Positions 51,886-61,729 of a DNA stretch of 64,000 nucleotides are shown piece by piece. A program made the position numbers and the translations under genes. A model generated the notes under the pieces. That model saw only the letters and a list, made by a program, of their open reading frames with translations. It had not been told where the DNA came from and searched no databases. The DNA comes from Nitzschia sp. DOCU1 (lineage: Eukaryota; Bacillariophyta; Bacillariophyceae; Bacillariales; Bacillariaceae), in contig OX595986.1 of NCBI GenBank assembly GCA_951394045.1, positions 2,261,534 to 2,325,533 of the forward strand, read 5' to 3'. Each line of letters opens with the position of its first letter. The first letter of the stretch is position 1.

Positions 51886-52851
51886 ATCAAGCACAAAAAC
51901 TACCAAGCGATACTTCAGCTTTTCTTATAACATCAACACACAAGCACAAAAAGTGTTGCTTATAATTGAAAATATTCAAAATGCTGTTGGACTACCATCA
52001 TACCAAACATCATCCTCGTACTAGATCGTCGTCGAACAAGAAAACAGCAGCAAACTAACAGCACAAGGAAGAAGCAGCTAGTAGATGAGCCTTAAAAATG
52101 ATTAAGAAGTAGTTTCAGTCCAACCCTACTCTCCTCTTGAAGCCTGGAAGGAAGTGAAGTCGGTTCGTTCACGTCAGGTGATGATGCCAAAAGTATCGTC
52201 GAAGCTGGGTGTCAGTGTCAAGCCGACGTATTACCGGTACTATTTGCATCCACCTCATCTTTGGTGTCGACGACCTTCAACGGCTTGATTTCCCGTCATC
52301 AGGTGATCGACGTGGATGCGCGCTGATGATGGGGGAACACCCCCCAAAATTCATCGACATCGTTACACGAATTTTGTACTCTGATGTCTGTGGATGGGAC
52401 AAACGTCAATCCCCACCGATGACGCAATCAGACATCAATAAGGCAATCAGACCACTTGGTGGTGCGACTGGTTCCCCACGGTATGTCATATCCACATCGC
52501 TGAGTAATTTTGTTGTTGGCTCCTAGTTATCAAAGGTCTGGTAGAGGCGAATAAGGCATGAAAGCACATATTTTAGTGGCAACACTCCCCGGCAGATGGT
52601 GGCAAGATGCCGGCGATGCCTCGGTTCAACGCGGGAATTTCGAAGAAAAGGGCGCGGGCGAAGAAAGTGCAAGCGTCACCCTTCAACAGCACATCTTGGC
52701 CCCGCCAATTGGGTGCACTTCTCAGAACTTCTTGCGCGTCTTCCTCATTTTCACAGAAAAGCAAAGATCATATCATTGGGATCACTGTTTGGGAAGGACC
52801 AAGATTACTTTACCGTCCACTTGATCATTTCTCAATTCTATAGTCAACACC

Positions 52852-54243
52852 ATGAAAAGTGCAATGAAGAGAGTCAGCAACTGGGAGGAGGCCTCCCTAA
52901 TAGTGGAAAATCAGACCATCCGCGACTCCAAAGAACAGAGACGAAAGTCGCGAAGCCTGATCGAAGTTACCACACCACAACCGATATCTACGACCACCAA
53001 ACGCCGACAACAAGTTCAAACGTTTGAACCGCCTCCGCTTTTCACAACCACGACTGTCTTTGCCTTTGGGACAATCATTGTCATTCTGGCAAACATCTGG
53101 ACGCCGCTGGCCCTTCTCTTTGTATGGTGCGCTTCTGCGCTTCAGAGGTATTTCTTTCGCATCAACGATGAGCCATCAGCACGTCGACGAATGCTCAAAG
53201 AGTTTCAACGAAAGGATCAGCTTACGGCTCCGCTTCGGCAAATCCCTAGTGGAGCCAAGGTGGAAGAATCTTACTGGGTCAATAGAAGGTAAGAAGGATT
53301 GTACGCACGAGCTCTCATGACATTCTCATATCCTACGGAGGTCTGACACCTTGATGTCTCGATCTTATGATTTTTCAGGGGCATGTCTCTCATGACGAGT
53401 ATCCTTACACCTGACAATGGACAACCGATTCAGGCCGTCGTGTTCTTTTGCCATGGATACACGGACTTCCCCACTCTGACGCGACGAAAGGAGTTCTTTC
53501 GCATGGTGAAGAAGGGTATTTGTGTAGTGATTATAGAGTACGAAGGGCACGGGCGTAGTGACGGCACTCTCGGGTTGATAACGGACTGGGATAAGCTCAT
53601 TGATGATACGTCGGACTTCTTCGAACAAACCGCTCGAGTTAGATTCCCCAACGTGCCCGCCTTCTTGATGGGCGAATCCATGGGTGGAGCCGTGGCGTAC
53701 TGTACATACAAGCGCAACCCCAAACTCTTTTGCGGAGTCGTCTTTGTGTGCCCCATGTGCAAGATTGGTGAAGACTTCTTGCCCCCACAATGGGTTATTG
53801 ATCTATTCCGTCGTCTCGCTGGTCCAAAGGGAACCGCTTCGACTCTCGGATACTTGCCCATTGCCCCTTCTCAGGGCATTGATATCGACCTTTCCGTCCG
53901 CCCTCTCAAGCAAGCCATGCTTACCGCCTTCCCTGTGGATTATGTCCGCAAGCCCCGCCTGGCCACGGCCCGGGAGCTTTTGGATGTTACCATTCACATT
54001 TCCAACGACCTTGAAAATTTTGATGCGCCCTTTTTGGTGCAACACGGCAGCAACGATCGGATTACAGATCCAAAACTTTCGAAATGCCTGTATGAAGAGT
54101 CCAAGTCTCAAGACAAGACCCTTCGACTCTATGATGGCATGTTCCACTCTTTACTCTGTGGAGAGTTTGACGAAAACATTGACGTCGTCTTTAATGATTC
54201 CATCCAATGGGTCTTGGAGCGCGCCAAGAACAAAACTCAATAA
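52852..54243 (+). CDS. Monoacylglycerol-lipase-like alpha/beta hydrolase, 2 exons
   Basis: Serine hydrolase of the Hydrolase_4 type that probably cleaves monoacylglycerol or a similar ester. Exons 52852-53288 and 53379-54243 join across a 90-nt intron (GTAAGA donor) to 433 aa. An N-terminal membrane helix (about 62-100, VFAFGTIIVILANIWTPLAL) anchors it. The hydrolase core has VVFFCHGYTDF (oxyanion HG), EYEGHGRSDG, nucleophile elbow GESMGGAVAYC, catalytic Asp in HGSNDRITD and His in GMFHSLL. The triad order Ser-Asp-His is complete. The anchored N-terminus suggests ER, lipid-droplet or plastid membrane association; not determined. Confidence 0.9.
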
Positions 54244-54309
54244 GCACTCGTGCTGTTGCTGTCACAGACTCTTTAAACCAATACTACTAGAAGCTTAGGT
54301 TATAGAGCA

Positions 54310-55704
54310 TCAGCTGAGTGCCGTACTGTTGTTGTAGCCTTGTTTCATCATTGATGGCCTTTGATCTTCGAGTGGGATACCGGCCGGGAAGATCTCATGG
54401 AGTAGCTTTTGATAGGATTCTTCTTCACCCAACACGGGTGATGTGACATTGGTTTCCACTTGCCCTGCGCCTTGCAATAAATGTCGAACTGTTCCTTCAC
54501 CTAACGACTGCACTAATGCCACTAGCCATGCTTGGCATTCCCCAGGATCCACGGTACTATAATTGACAAGCTGGAATTCTTGATAGGCTTCTGTGGTGCG
54601 TTTGCCTTGCCGCGGATCACTGCGAAACGTGAATTGTTCATGCGTTCCAACGTAGTGATGCAATACCAGCGGGGAATCGATGTTACTCGTCCACATGTGG
54701 TCGTTGGAACAAATATCCATTACCGGTCGGTGGACGTCAATTTGCCCTAGCTCGATTTGAGAAGGGGATACACGTGACAAGTCAATGAGAGCCTTTCCTG
54801 CCTTGTTGCGCATATTGTTGGATAGTTCTTCATGCCATTTCCACGTCAAGGTCATCAATGATGGGGGCGAAGACGACGACGACGATGATGAGCGTAAAAT
54901 GTTGCGGCTGACATTGACAAGTATCTGTTGCTTCTTTAATGGCAACTCTGACTTCAAGGCGTCCTCGTCCTTGACATTAGTTCCAATCAAAAGACGCGGT
55001 AATCCAATACACGGTCCATGAAATGCTGGCAAGTTGGCATGTCGATACAGTAAATCTGCCACTTTGACATCCAGAGCGAATCTCGACGGAAGCAAGAATT
55101 GATACTTCCAGTTTCGATTCGGAAACAAAAATTCGTCCACATCGATAAAGGCTACCCAGTTTTGACCAATTGATGAGGAAGAAGAATTGCGGCGCTCTTG
55201 ATATTCTCGTTTTAATTGTTGCATGCACTTGCGATAGAAGAATCGTTGACGATATCGATGCATCAGTACCAGTTTGTCCGTCGCGGTGGGGTATTGCTTG
55301 GATCGGACGATGGATCTTCGATACGACAATGGAAAATAATCGCGATCTCTCCATTCCGTAATGTTCATATAACCTTTCCACCGCTCGAGAATCTTGGAAG
55401 GTGATGTACGGGACCTTGGATCCGAGGCAACTATGAGTCTGCGCAACGGCAGCGTCTGGTAATGGAAAGCGAGCCATTCAATCAAAAAATGATTGTCGTC
55501 ATATGTCAAAAGGCAAACACTGATTGTCTCATTATTCGGTGGACGACCCTTGTTGATGACGGGATGATCCCAAAGCTGATACTCGGCAGGGACAACCTTC
55601 TTGACGACGCGAGAGAGATGCAAAAACTGGGAGCCAATAATTGCCACCAAACACAACGCCCCGACTCGACGCATACAGCGGTTATGGATGATCGCCCTCC
55701 TCAT
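54310..55704 (-). CDS. GT92/DUF23-like glycosyltransferase, type II membrane protein
   Basis: Golgi-type transferase of unknown sugar. The single-exon 464-aa protein has an N-terminal anchor (MRRVGALCLVAIIGSQFLHL) and a luminal catalytic part: ISVCLLTYDDNHFLIEWLAFHYQTLPL, the nucleotide/metal motif FIDVDEFLFPN (DxD type) and HHYVGTHEQF. These match the layout of the GT92/DUF23 family (conserved EW, DxDEF, histidines late). The C-terminal 80 residues contain a Gln-rich region. It converges with the MAGL-like gene, with 66 bp between ends. Confidence 0.82.
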   Translation of the reverse strand: MRRAIIHNRCMRRVGALCLVAIIGSQFLHLSRVVKKVVPAEYQLWDHPVINKGRPPNNETISVCLLTYDDNHFLIEWLAFHYQTLPLRRLIVASDPRSRTSPSKILERWKGYMNITEWRDRDYFPLSYRRSIVRSKQYPTATDKLVLMHRYRQRFFYRKCMQQLKREYQERRNSSSSSIGQNWVAFIDVDEFLFPNRNWKYQFLLPSRFALDVKVADLLYRHANLPAFHGPCIGLPRLLIGTNVKDEDALKSELPLKKQQILVNVSRNILRSSSSSSSSPPSLMTLTWKWHEELSNNMRNKAGKALIDLSRVSPSQIELGQIDVHRPVMDICSNDHMWTSNIDSPLVLHHYVGTHEQFTFRSDPRQGKRTTEAYQEFQLVNYSTVDPGECQAWLVALVQSLGEGTVRHLLQGAGQVETNVTSPVLGEEESYQKLLHEIFPAGIPLEDQRPSMMKQGYNNSTALS

Positions 55705-56113
55705 CGTGCTATCGAATTGAATCCATCATCCATTCTCATCGTCTCTCGGGAACATATAATCACTTGAATGTAGATCATCCAGCAGACAATCTATCAGTGT
55801 GTGGCAGTGTCATCGTCCAAAAGAAAAGTTCACTTTTGGTCGACTAATCCAATTGATCGGACGAATTCGACAGGTTCGAATGTGAGAATGCCGAGGCATA
55901 TGATACGTAACATCCACTGCAACTCTCTAAATAAATCAAGAAGCGTACTATGTCTCTCGAAGAATTTCTTACGGAAATTTACTACGAGAACTCTCATTTC
56001 GATTTTTTGACACGTCAACCGGAACTGGACCGTCCATATGCGCAGTTCGCAAAAGCGGCGCAGGACAACCAGCGCTGTCTTTTCAGCGCAAGAAAACGCA
56101 GACTGGTGTTCAA
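55705..56113. other. Promoter region, 409 bp
   Basis: Region between the GT92-like and vWA genes. An open frame from 55950 overlaps the vWA start in another frame but cannot be joined to it by an obvious intron. Confidence 0.4.
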
Positions 56114-57661
56114 ATGGCCAGTGTTGCAGTCGTTATTGAGTGGGGAGAGCAAATCATATCACCACCACAGACGCAAACGAACAACACGATGGCAAATGGT
56201 AGCAATAATCGACATTCCACCATGGGCGCAGGAAACTATCGAGAATCTTCCTATGCGTCGCCAGCGAACATCCAGCAACGACAACAACAACAACAACGGT
56301 GGAGGAATTCTGTTACGACGACAGCAGCTCGAATTCCCGCCTCCGCTGCTGCCACTGGTAGCCAGTACTTGACGTCAGAGCAATCAACAACAATAGACAG
56401 AGGCTCTGTAGCAATGTCTCGGAACGAATCAGATCGAAATCCACGATTGTCATCCTATCCGTCAGGGGCTCCTGCCATTCATCCTTCCAGATGTCCTCCA
56501 ATCGACTTGCAATTTCTGTGGAAGTTGTACCACCAACGGCAGCATATTGACACGCTCAATAACCGCAATCACGACCCAAACAGTCAGCATGAAGAGCGCA
56601 TTCAAATATTACAATCCCAAGGTTTTCCCGTCGGGCTGGCGTCTCTATTATTGCAACACACCCATGAGTTTCCGATTAGAATTTGGTTGATTGACAATTC
56701 TGGAACGATGCATCACAATGATGGTCATATTGTTACTCAGAATTCTGATGGCAAGGTGGTGCTTGTGGATTGTAGTCGGTGGCAAGAAGTTAGCTCGACA
56801 GTCCGTTGGCATGCTGAGTTAGCGGCGTGGGTTCAGACACCCATGGCGATTCGATTTCTGAGAGATCCAGGAGCTTATGTCGGTCCCCAGCAACTCGGAG
56901 TCAGTGCGAGTAAACATCACAGTTCTAACGAAGAAGTGTCGCGTCTCAAAGCTATGTTGCATAAAATCCGGCCGACAGGAGGAACTACGCCGATTCACTA
57001 TCATTTACAAGAACTCATTGGGCCCATACAATCCTTGTTGCCCTCACTGTATGACTCAAATCGTCGATTGGTGATTTGTGTATGCACGGATTCGATTCCA
57101 ACTGACGCGAATGGCATTGAAAATCCTGAAATGATTCAGGATTTTATATTGACACTCCAACAATTTACGGAATGGCCTGTCCAAGTCGTCATTCGTTTAC
57201 TGACAGATGAAGAACGTGTCGTTCATTTTTATCAACACTTGTCCACAACGACAAATACCCGCTTGCAAGTTCTGGATGATTATATAAGCGAGTGTCGACA
57301 AGTTCAAGAACACAATCCGTGGTTACATTATGGATATCCCTTACATCTATGTCGCGAGCAAGGGATTCACATGGACGTTTTGGAAACTCTTTCCAAACGG
57401 GCCTTGACAGCGACGGAGTTGATGGAAATTTCGCGTATAATTTTTGCGGGACAATTTCAACCACAAGATCAATTGCCGTTTGTACACTTTCGGAAACAAA
57501 TTGAGGAGTGGAACAAGGAAGCCGGTGTCTTGTGGAATCCCATGAAGAAGAGATTTGTACCGTGGGTGGATTTGAAGAAATTGGACAAATGCTATAAGGA
57601 GCACTATCAGGGGGCGACAGGGCATCACCACGGCAGTAATGGCAAGTGTACTATCATGTAA
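56114..57661 (+). CDS. von Willebrand A-like protein with C-terminal CaaX
   Basis: Metal-dependent interaction domain protein, 515 aa, single exon from 56114; ATGs about 35 residues inside are alternative starts. The first 130 residues are Gln/Asn/Ser-rich and disordered (IQQRQQQQQRWRN). The vWA fold begins about residue 190: IWLIDNSGTMH carries the MIDAS DxSxT; PTGGTTPIHYHL holds the second Thr; CVCTDSIPTD the third Asp. A second helical part follows (GIHMDVLETLSKRALTATELMEISR), and the end KWKxx...CTIM is a CaaX box, so farnesylation/geranylgeranylation and membrane attachment are likely. No signal or membrane helix is seen. It resembles copine/RING-vWA-like proteins in the vWA only. Partner unknown. 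Confidence 0.82.
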   Translation: MASVAVVIEWGEQIISPPQTQTNNTMANGSNNRHSTMGAGNYRESSYASPANIQQRQQQQQRWRNSVTTTAARIPASAAATGSQYLTSEQSTTIDRGSVAMSRNESDRNPRLSSYPSGAPAIHPSRCPPIDLQFLWKLYHQRQHIDTLNNRNHDPNSQHEERIQILQSQGFPVGLASLLLQHTHEFPIRIWLIDNSGTMHHNDGHIVTQNSDGKVVLVDCSRWQEVSSTVRWHAELAAWVQTPMAIRFLRDPGAYVGPQQLGVSASKHHSSNEEVSRLKAMLHKIRPTGGTTPIHYHLQELIGPIQSLLPSLYDSNRRLVICVCTDSIPTDANGIENPEMIQDFILTLQQFTEWPVQVVIRLLTDEERVVHFYQHLSTTTNTRLQVLDDYISECRQVQEHNPWLHYGYPLHLCREQGIHMDVLETLSKRALTATELMEISRIIFAGQFQPQDQLPFVHFRKQIEEWNKEAGVLWNPMKKRFVPWVDLKKLDKCYKEHYQGATGHHHGSNGKCTIM

Positions 57662-58169
57662 TCAAGTACGAATGGGGTTGAGTACGATTACAAAAACTTG
57701 TCATTGCTGCTTCTAGAGTAGTTCAATTGGCCGTGCTTCTTCGGACGTGTTGAATTTCGAAGCACGGGAAACGGCCGAAAGGCCCTCTTTTCGGAAACTG
57801 TGCCCATAAACTGTGTCTAATTGCTAAGCTACTTGTAGTAATGCCCACGCACCTTGCCTTCTTTCCAAACGCAATCGAATGACAGAAGAGTGCCTTAGTT
57901 CGTACGATACCAAGACACGCCCAGTGTTTTCTCTACCCTTATTTACGGCCGGTAGATTATTGGTTGACTCAACCGAACACTTGAACGAAGCACCATAGAT
58001 ATATTCATATGTATATGCACAACCTATGCCACTGTGGTGATTTCCCACGCGGGCGTTGAAAATTGCGGGAGCACGAACCCGCTGTTTTCATTGTACCAGG
58101 TACACGAATGAACGACCCCTACCATTGTCCCTTCTCCCTTTATCGTTATAGTTACTATCAAAGTTGACC
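57662..58169. other. Intergenic, 508 bp, with GTACCAGGTAC
   Basis: It holds the 3' flank of the vWA gene and the promoter of the 58170 gene, with motif copy 3 at 58093. No gene is supported. Confidence 0.5.
58093..58103. promoter_or_regulatory. GTACCAGGTAC motif, copy 3
   Basis: Same 11 bp as copies at 26739 and 51875. It is 67 bp before the ATG of the USP8-dimer gene, so it falls in the core promoter or 5' leader. Confidence 0.45.
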
Positions 58170-59843
58170 ATGGGAGAGGAAAAGAAGGAGGTTGATCCGC
58201 ATGAGCCTAGCTCGGCGCGTCGCCGTCAATTGCGAGAAGCCGAGGCGAATAGCGGCACGATTCCCACAGTCAGTAATTTCTTTCCTTTGGAGCGCTACTA
58301 CGAAGCTTCCGATAAAGTTCTTCAGACCTTCGAGACTGCCTTTGAAAAGAAGCGCTTGGATGAAGCATATGTCTATGGTATGCGGTATTGTAATTTCTGT
58401 ATCAACGGAATCGTCCAGCATGATTATTACAAGTCCTCGAAATTTGCCGCCCGGAAAGCACAAACGAATCAGCGAGTGGAGGCCGTGATCACGAAACTGG
58501 AGCAAGTGGCAGATTGGATGGATCGAGAAGAAATTGAAAAGGAGAAGCGAAGGCAAGAAATTCTCAAGAGGCAACAAGAAGAGTTACTGCGAAAGAAGAA
58601 AGAGCAAGAGCAGCAACGATTAGCAGATATCGAACGGCGGCTAGCAAAGCAAAAGGAAGCCTTTTCGACTTTTACTAGCGGAAGTCAGGGTGAACAAGGA
58701 GGCGAAAATGTAGAAGAATCAGCCATGGCAAAATTACAACGGTTGAGTCAACCAGCTGTGCTACCGCCTCCCCTTCCCCCGCCACCACCAGCTGATGAAA
58801 CGCCCAGGAAACGAGTGACTTTTCAACAAGAACCGGATGGACATTCCTTCTCCACTGCTGCTGATTCGAATGTCTTGCCACCCCCCATCTTGCCTCCAGA
58901 CTTGAAGGACGAGGGCGAGAACGATCTTCCGTCGGGAGACACGCCGCCTAGCTATCAGCAAATCATTGCCAATCAGTCCTATTTTGGTCCGGGTACAGTC
59001 GCCCACAAACAGTCTACTAGGCCTTATTCAGCTCCAAAGGTCCCCAGCTCTGAATCGCTCGTCGAACATCGCAAACCGAAACCGTCCAAGTCGAAAAAGA
59101 CGTTGTCCCTTCGGCAGTACATTGCTGAGGCTTCCAGACTATACCGGGAACATTTACAAAGCGGGAGGATCCAAATTAGTACACTCAATACCTATCAGGG
59201 TCGTGTGGGTGGATCCACGAATGGATGCACGGTCATTTCAGCTTGTGTGGTGTCGAAACACTTGGAGGGGCGGGGCATTACAGATGCGGAAATCCAATCT
59301 ATTATCGATCGAGATTGTGTTCCACTTTTGCGAGCGATTCGTAGCAAATTAGGCTTGGGTGGTGGATCTTTGATCATCCCGTCGGATGTACATGATCACA
59401 TGGTAGATCACAATCTCTTGCATCAGCACAAGTTTGTGGGAGCCGCGGGTGGCAACATTTGCGACCCGAATCATGTACAGGAAGTCTACAAAATGCTACA
59501 AGGGGAGCCTGGCAAGACACAGCATTTAAAAGCTGGGGCGACGCTCTTTTTTCGAGAGCACGTGATCAGCGTTGTCAAATTCCCAACCTCCCCGACAGAA
59601 GCTGTCTATGACATGGTTGATTCGTTGCCCACGGTCAATGGGCGAGCGAGTCGTACGAGATGTAACTCCTTGAAAAGTCTTCAAGTCTTGTTGGAATGGT
59701 ATACCAGTCACAAGTTTTCCGATTCCAACATTACGTATATGGAGCGAAACAGGTGGGATGATAATATGGCGGACTTTGACCCGCGAGTCTTTCAAGCCTT
59801 TGTATGGGCCGACCTACCAAAACCGGCGCCAGCACCAAAGTAA
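58170..59843 (+). CDS. USP8-dimer protein with C-terminal cysteine-protease-like domain
   Basis: 557 aa, single exon; start is the ATG after CC at 58170. Residues 35-120 (NFFPLERYYEASDKVLQTFE, EAYVYGMRYCNF, WMDREE) match the USP8/AMSH dimerisation domain used at ESCRT. A Lys/Glu helical linker and proline-rich region (PPPLPPPPPADE) follow. The C-terminal 210 residues, from TYQGRVGGSTNGCTVISACV to WADLPKP, contain a Cys after Asn-Gly (NGCT), a downstream His (REHVISVV) and Asp (MVDSLP). That order (Gln?-Cys-His-Asp) and the HVI...VDSL spacing look like a papain-fold peptidase or deubiquitinase, which would make this a new USP8-dimer/DUB-type fusion. Peptidase activity is inferred, not a named family match. 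Confidence 0.75.
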   Translation: MGEEKKEVDPHEPSSARRRQLREAEANSGTIPTVSNFFPLERYYEASDKVLQTFETAFEKKRLDEAYVYGMRYCNFCINGIVQHDYYKSSKFAARKAQTNQRVEAVITKLEQVADWMDREEIEKEKRRQEILKRQQEELLRKKKEQEQQRLADIERRLAKQKEAFSTFTSGSQGEQGGENVEESAMAKLQRLSQPAVLPPPLPPPPPADETPRKRVTFQQEPDGHSFSTAADSNVLPPPILPPDLKDEGENDLPSGDTPPSYQQIIANQSYFGPGTVAHKQSTRPYSAPKVPSSESLVEHRKPKPSKSKKTLSLRQYIAEASRLYREHLQSGRIQISTLNTYQGRVGGSTNGCTVISACVVSKHLEGRGITDAEIQSIIDRDCVPLLRAIRSKLGLGGGSLIIPSDVHDHMVDHNLLHQHKFVGAAGGNICDPNHVQEVYKMLQGEPGKTQHLKAGATLFFREHVISVVKFPTSPTEAVYDMVDSLPTVNGRASRTRCNSLKSLQVLLEWYTSHKFSDSNITYMERNRWDDNMADFDPRVFQAFVWADLPKPAPAPK

Positions 59844-59889
59844 TGACAAGCTATTAGTAGTGAGATTTTTCCAAGGCAAAAAAGCGACC

Positions 59890-61032
59890 TTAAGAAATAT
59901 TTAGTTCTTTTGGGAAATCCAACCCGTTGGTTCGGAACAAAGCTTGGGCAATCTTATGTTTGACTGTGTTTAATGCACCCTTGAGCAGGAGCGTTTTGTA
60001 CTCTTGCTCTGACAAGTCCCCTGATCGCAGCGGTCCCTTGCCTATTTCTTGTACACTGGCGGCGCTCAAGTGCGCACAAGTAATGGCAGTGGCAACTGAC
60101 AAATTGAAGGACTCGGCCATGCCCACCATTGGAAGATAAAAAGATTCGTCTGCCATGGCCTTGACCTCATCAGAAATTCCATATTGTTCATTTCCCATCA
60201 CGATGCAAACCTTTTTCCCAGATTGGTCCCAGTCTACATCTCGAATATCTTTCGATGCCGGGTTGACATCGGTGCACATAATATGATAGCCCTGCTCCTT
60301 CAAATGTTCCAAGGCCAGCTTAGTCGTCAAATGATTCTTCATCGTCAACCACTTGGCAGATCCCATTGCCGTTCGCATCCCACGTTTCTGAGTCAAGGCA
60401 GCTTTTCCTTGATACTGACGTGACTGAATCACGACATCTACATTCTGGATACCAAACGAATCCAAAGTACGAAGACACGCCCACACATTGCTTGGATTGG
60501 ATGGATTTTCAAACAAAAATCGCGTTTGCTGCGTACGCTTCGATAGAACCTCTTGAATGCGACTCCATCGTTCTGGTCGGATGTATGGCAGTAAAATTTG
60601 TGTGGCTCGTTCCACCAATTCGGGATCGAGTGATTCCCAGATCTGATGCTGCCGTTCAAATTTCTGTTGAAGAGCCAAATCTTCTTGAGCCTCTCGATCT
60701 TCAATGTCTCGCCATTTCTCTGTATTGGAAGCAATATGCAAGGCATTGTCGTCAAACCGTTGATCCCATTTGGGGGAAGCCCCAAAGTCAAATGTTTCCC
60801 ATTCCAATGTGGTCGTCGACGTGCTGTCGTCGACTGGGTGCAATTTCTTCATTTCTCGCTTTCTCGCCCGGGAACTTTTGCTGGGAGCGCCGTCGTTCAG
60901 TTCTGTGGAGGTTACTAATCTGGCATGTAACGGCGCGCGTAACATTCGTTGTCGAAGAGCAAACGACTGAATGGGAAGGGCGCGGCAGAAAATCATCATG
61001 ACGGCGAAATTTGTCAGGGAGCTGCCAATCAT
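59890..61032 (-). CDS. SpoU/TrmH-family RNA 2'-O-methyltransferase, organelle-targeted
   Basis: SPOUT methyltransferase, 380 aa, single exon. The start 61032 gives a basic/hydrophobic leader (MIGSSLTNFAVMMIFC..., ALRQRMLRAPLHARL) suitable for mitochondrion or plastid. Family motifs: motif 1 NPSNVWACLRTLDSFGIQNVDVV (about 165-190), motif 2 KVCIVMGNEQYGIS (about 285) and motif 3 FYLPMVGMAESFNLSVATAI (about 310), with NPSN (here in ENPSNPSN) as substrate/cofactor part. The target is tRNA or rRNA ribose; the exact position is not readable. An inserted Lys/Glu segment precedes the domain. Confidence 0.88.
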   Translation of the reverse strand: MIGSSLTNFAVMMIFCRALPIQSFALRQRMLRAPLHARLVTSTELNDGAPSKSSRARKREMKKLHPVDDSTSTTTLEWETFDFGASPKWDQRFDDNALHIASNTEKWRDIEDREAQEDLALQQKFERQHQIWESLDPELVERATQILLPYIRPERWSRIQEVLSKRTQQTRFLFENPSNPSNVWACLRTLDSFGIQNVDVVIQSRQYQGKAALTQKRGMRTAMGSAKWLTMKNHLTTKLALEHLKEQGYHIMCTDVNPASKDIRDVDWDQSGKKVCIVMGNEQYGISDEVKAMADESFYLPMVGMAESFNLSVATAITCAHLSAASVQEIGKGPLRSGDLSEQEYKTLLLKGALNTVKHKIAQALFRTNGLDFPKELNIS

Positions 61033-61729
61033 GATACGGCGAGAAAAAGTGTGCTGTCGGTTATGTACTACTTGCTGAATGCTTCGGTGAAAGCAGTGTA
61101 GTTGTCACTGTGGAGAAGAAGGCCGGCGATAAAATTTCGAGAAGGAGACTTTATTGAAATCCTAGTTGACTGTCAAGATATCGAAGAACATCGTCGTTGA
61201 CGAGAGATGAAATGAAAGGGTTAGGGTTGAGTGTGCCCCCACCACAGCAAACAGACTCTCCTCGTGTACATCCTCATCCGTCATATGGCGCTCGTCGGTG
61301 TTACACGTGTAGAGCGCCACTTGTTGGAATGGATACCACGTGAGCGACGGAAGGACCATTGGTGGTCGTTGTGGTCGACCACCCGTGAGCTCCTCGAGTT
61401 CCTCCTCCTCGCTCGCTCGGCGGCTGAGTTTGCTCCGAGAGCTACAGTTGCGTCTACTCGACGTGCATAAAAGGTTATCGTAAGAGTCTACTCCGTCACA
61501 CATAGTCTAAAGGTATGCATCTCCAGTCTCAGCTACTTTCAAGAAATGTGAAGGCGCAGTGTAAATTATCTGTAATGAGGGAGCAACCATAAATCTCATA
61601 CTTCTTGCCTGTACCACTTAAGAATAACTTTAGTTGATTATGCCGCCTATAACGAAGAACAGCATGTTCGTCGCAAAATCAACAGCACATTGTTTCGAGT
61701 TCAGGGCGGAATCCTTCAACACAGTGCGT
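61033..61729. other. Intergenic, 697 bp
   Basis: Between the SpoU promoter and the dsRBD gene 3' end. No gene is supported; a two-copy GGGTTA stretch (61220-61230) is too short to be a telomere remnant. Confidence 0.45.

Larger units (their letters stand above)
51317..52851. other. Gene-poor stretch, 1.5 kb
   Basis: Nothing here is a convincing gene. The open frame 51406-51789 is fused to a G-rich tract and the frame at 52209-52526 has only a weak winged-helix-like end. The stretch holds the HECT and hydrolase promoters, a G-quadruplex-like tract and one GTACCAGGTAC motif. Confidence 0.5.

Noticed and set aside
52209..52526. Open frame with a winged-helix-like end (TQSDINKAIRPLGG)
   Set aside because: GTG start and only a few residues resemble ESCRT-II winged helices; insufficient.
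55950..56372. 140-codon open frame overlapping the vWA gene start
   Set aside because: Different frame from the vWA gene and no plausible intron joins them; it lacks domain content.
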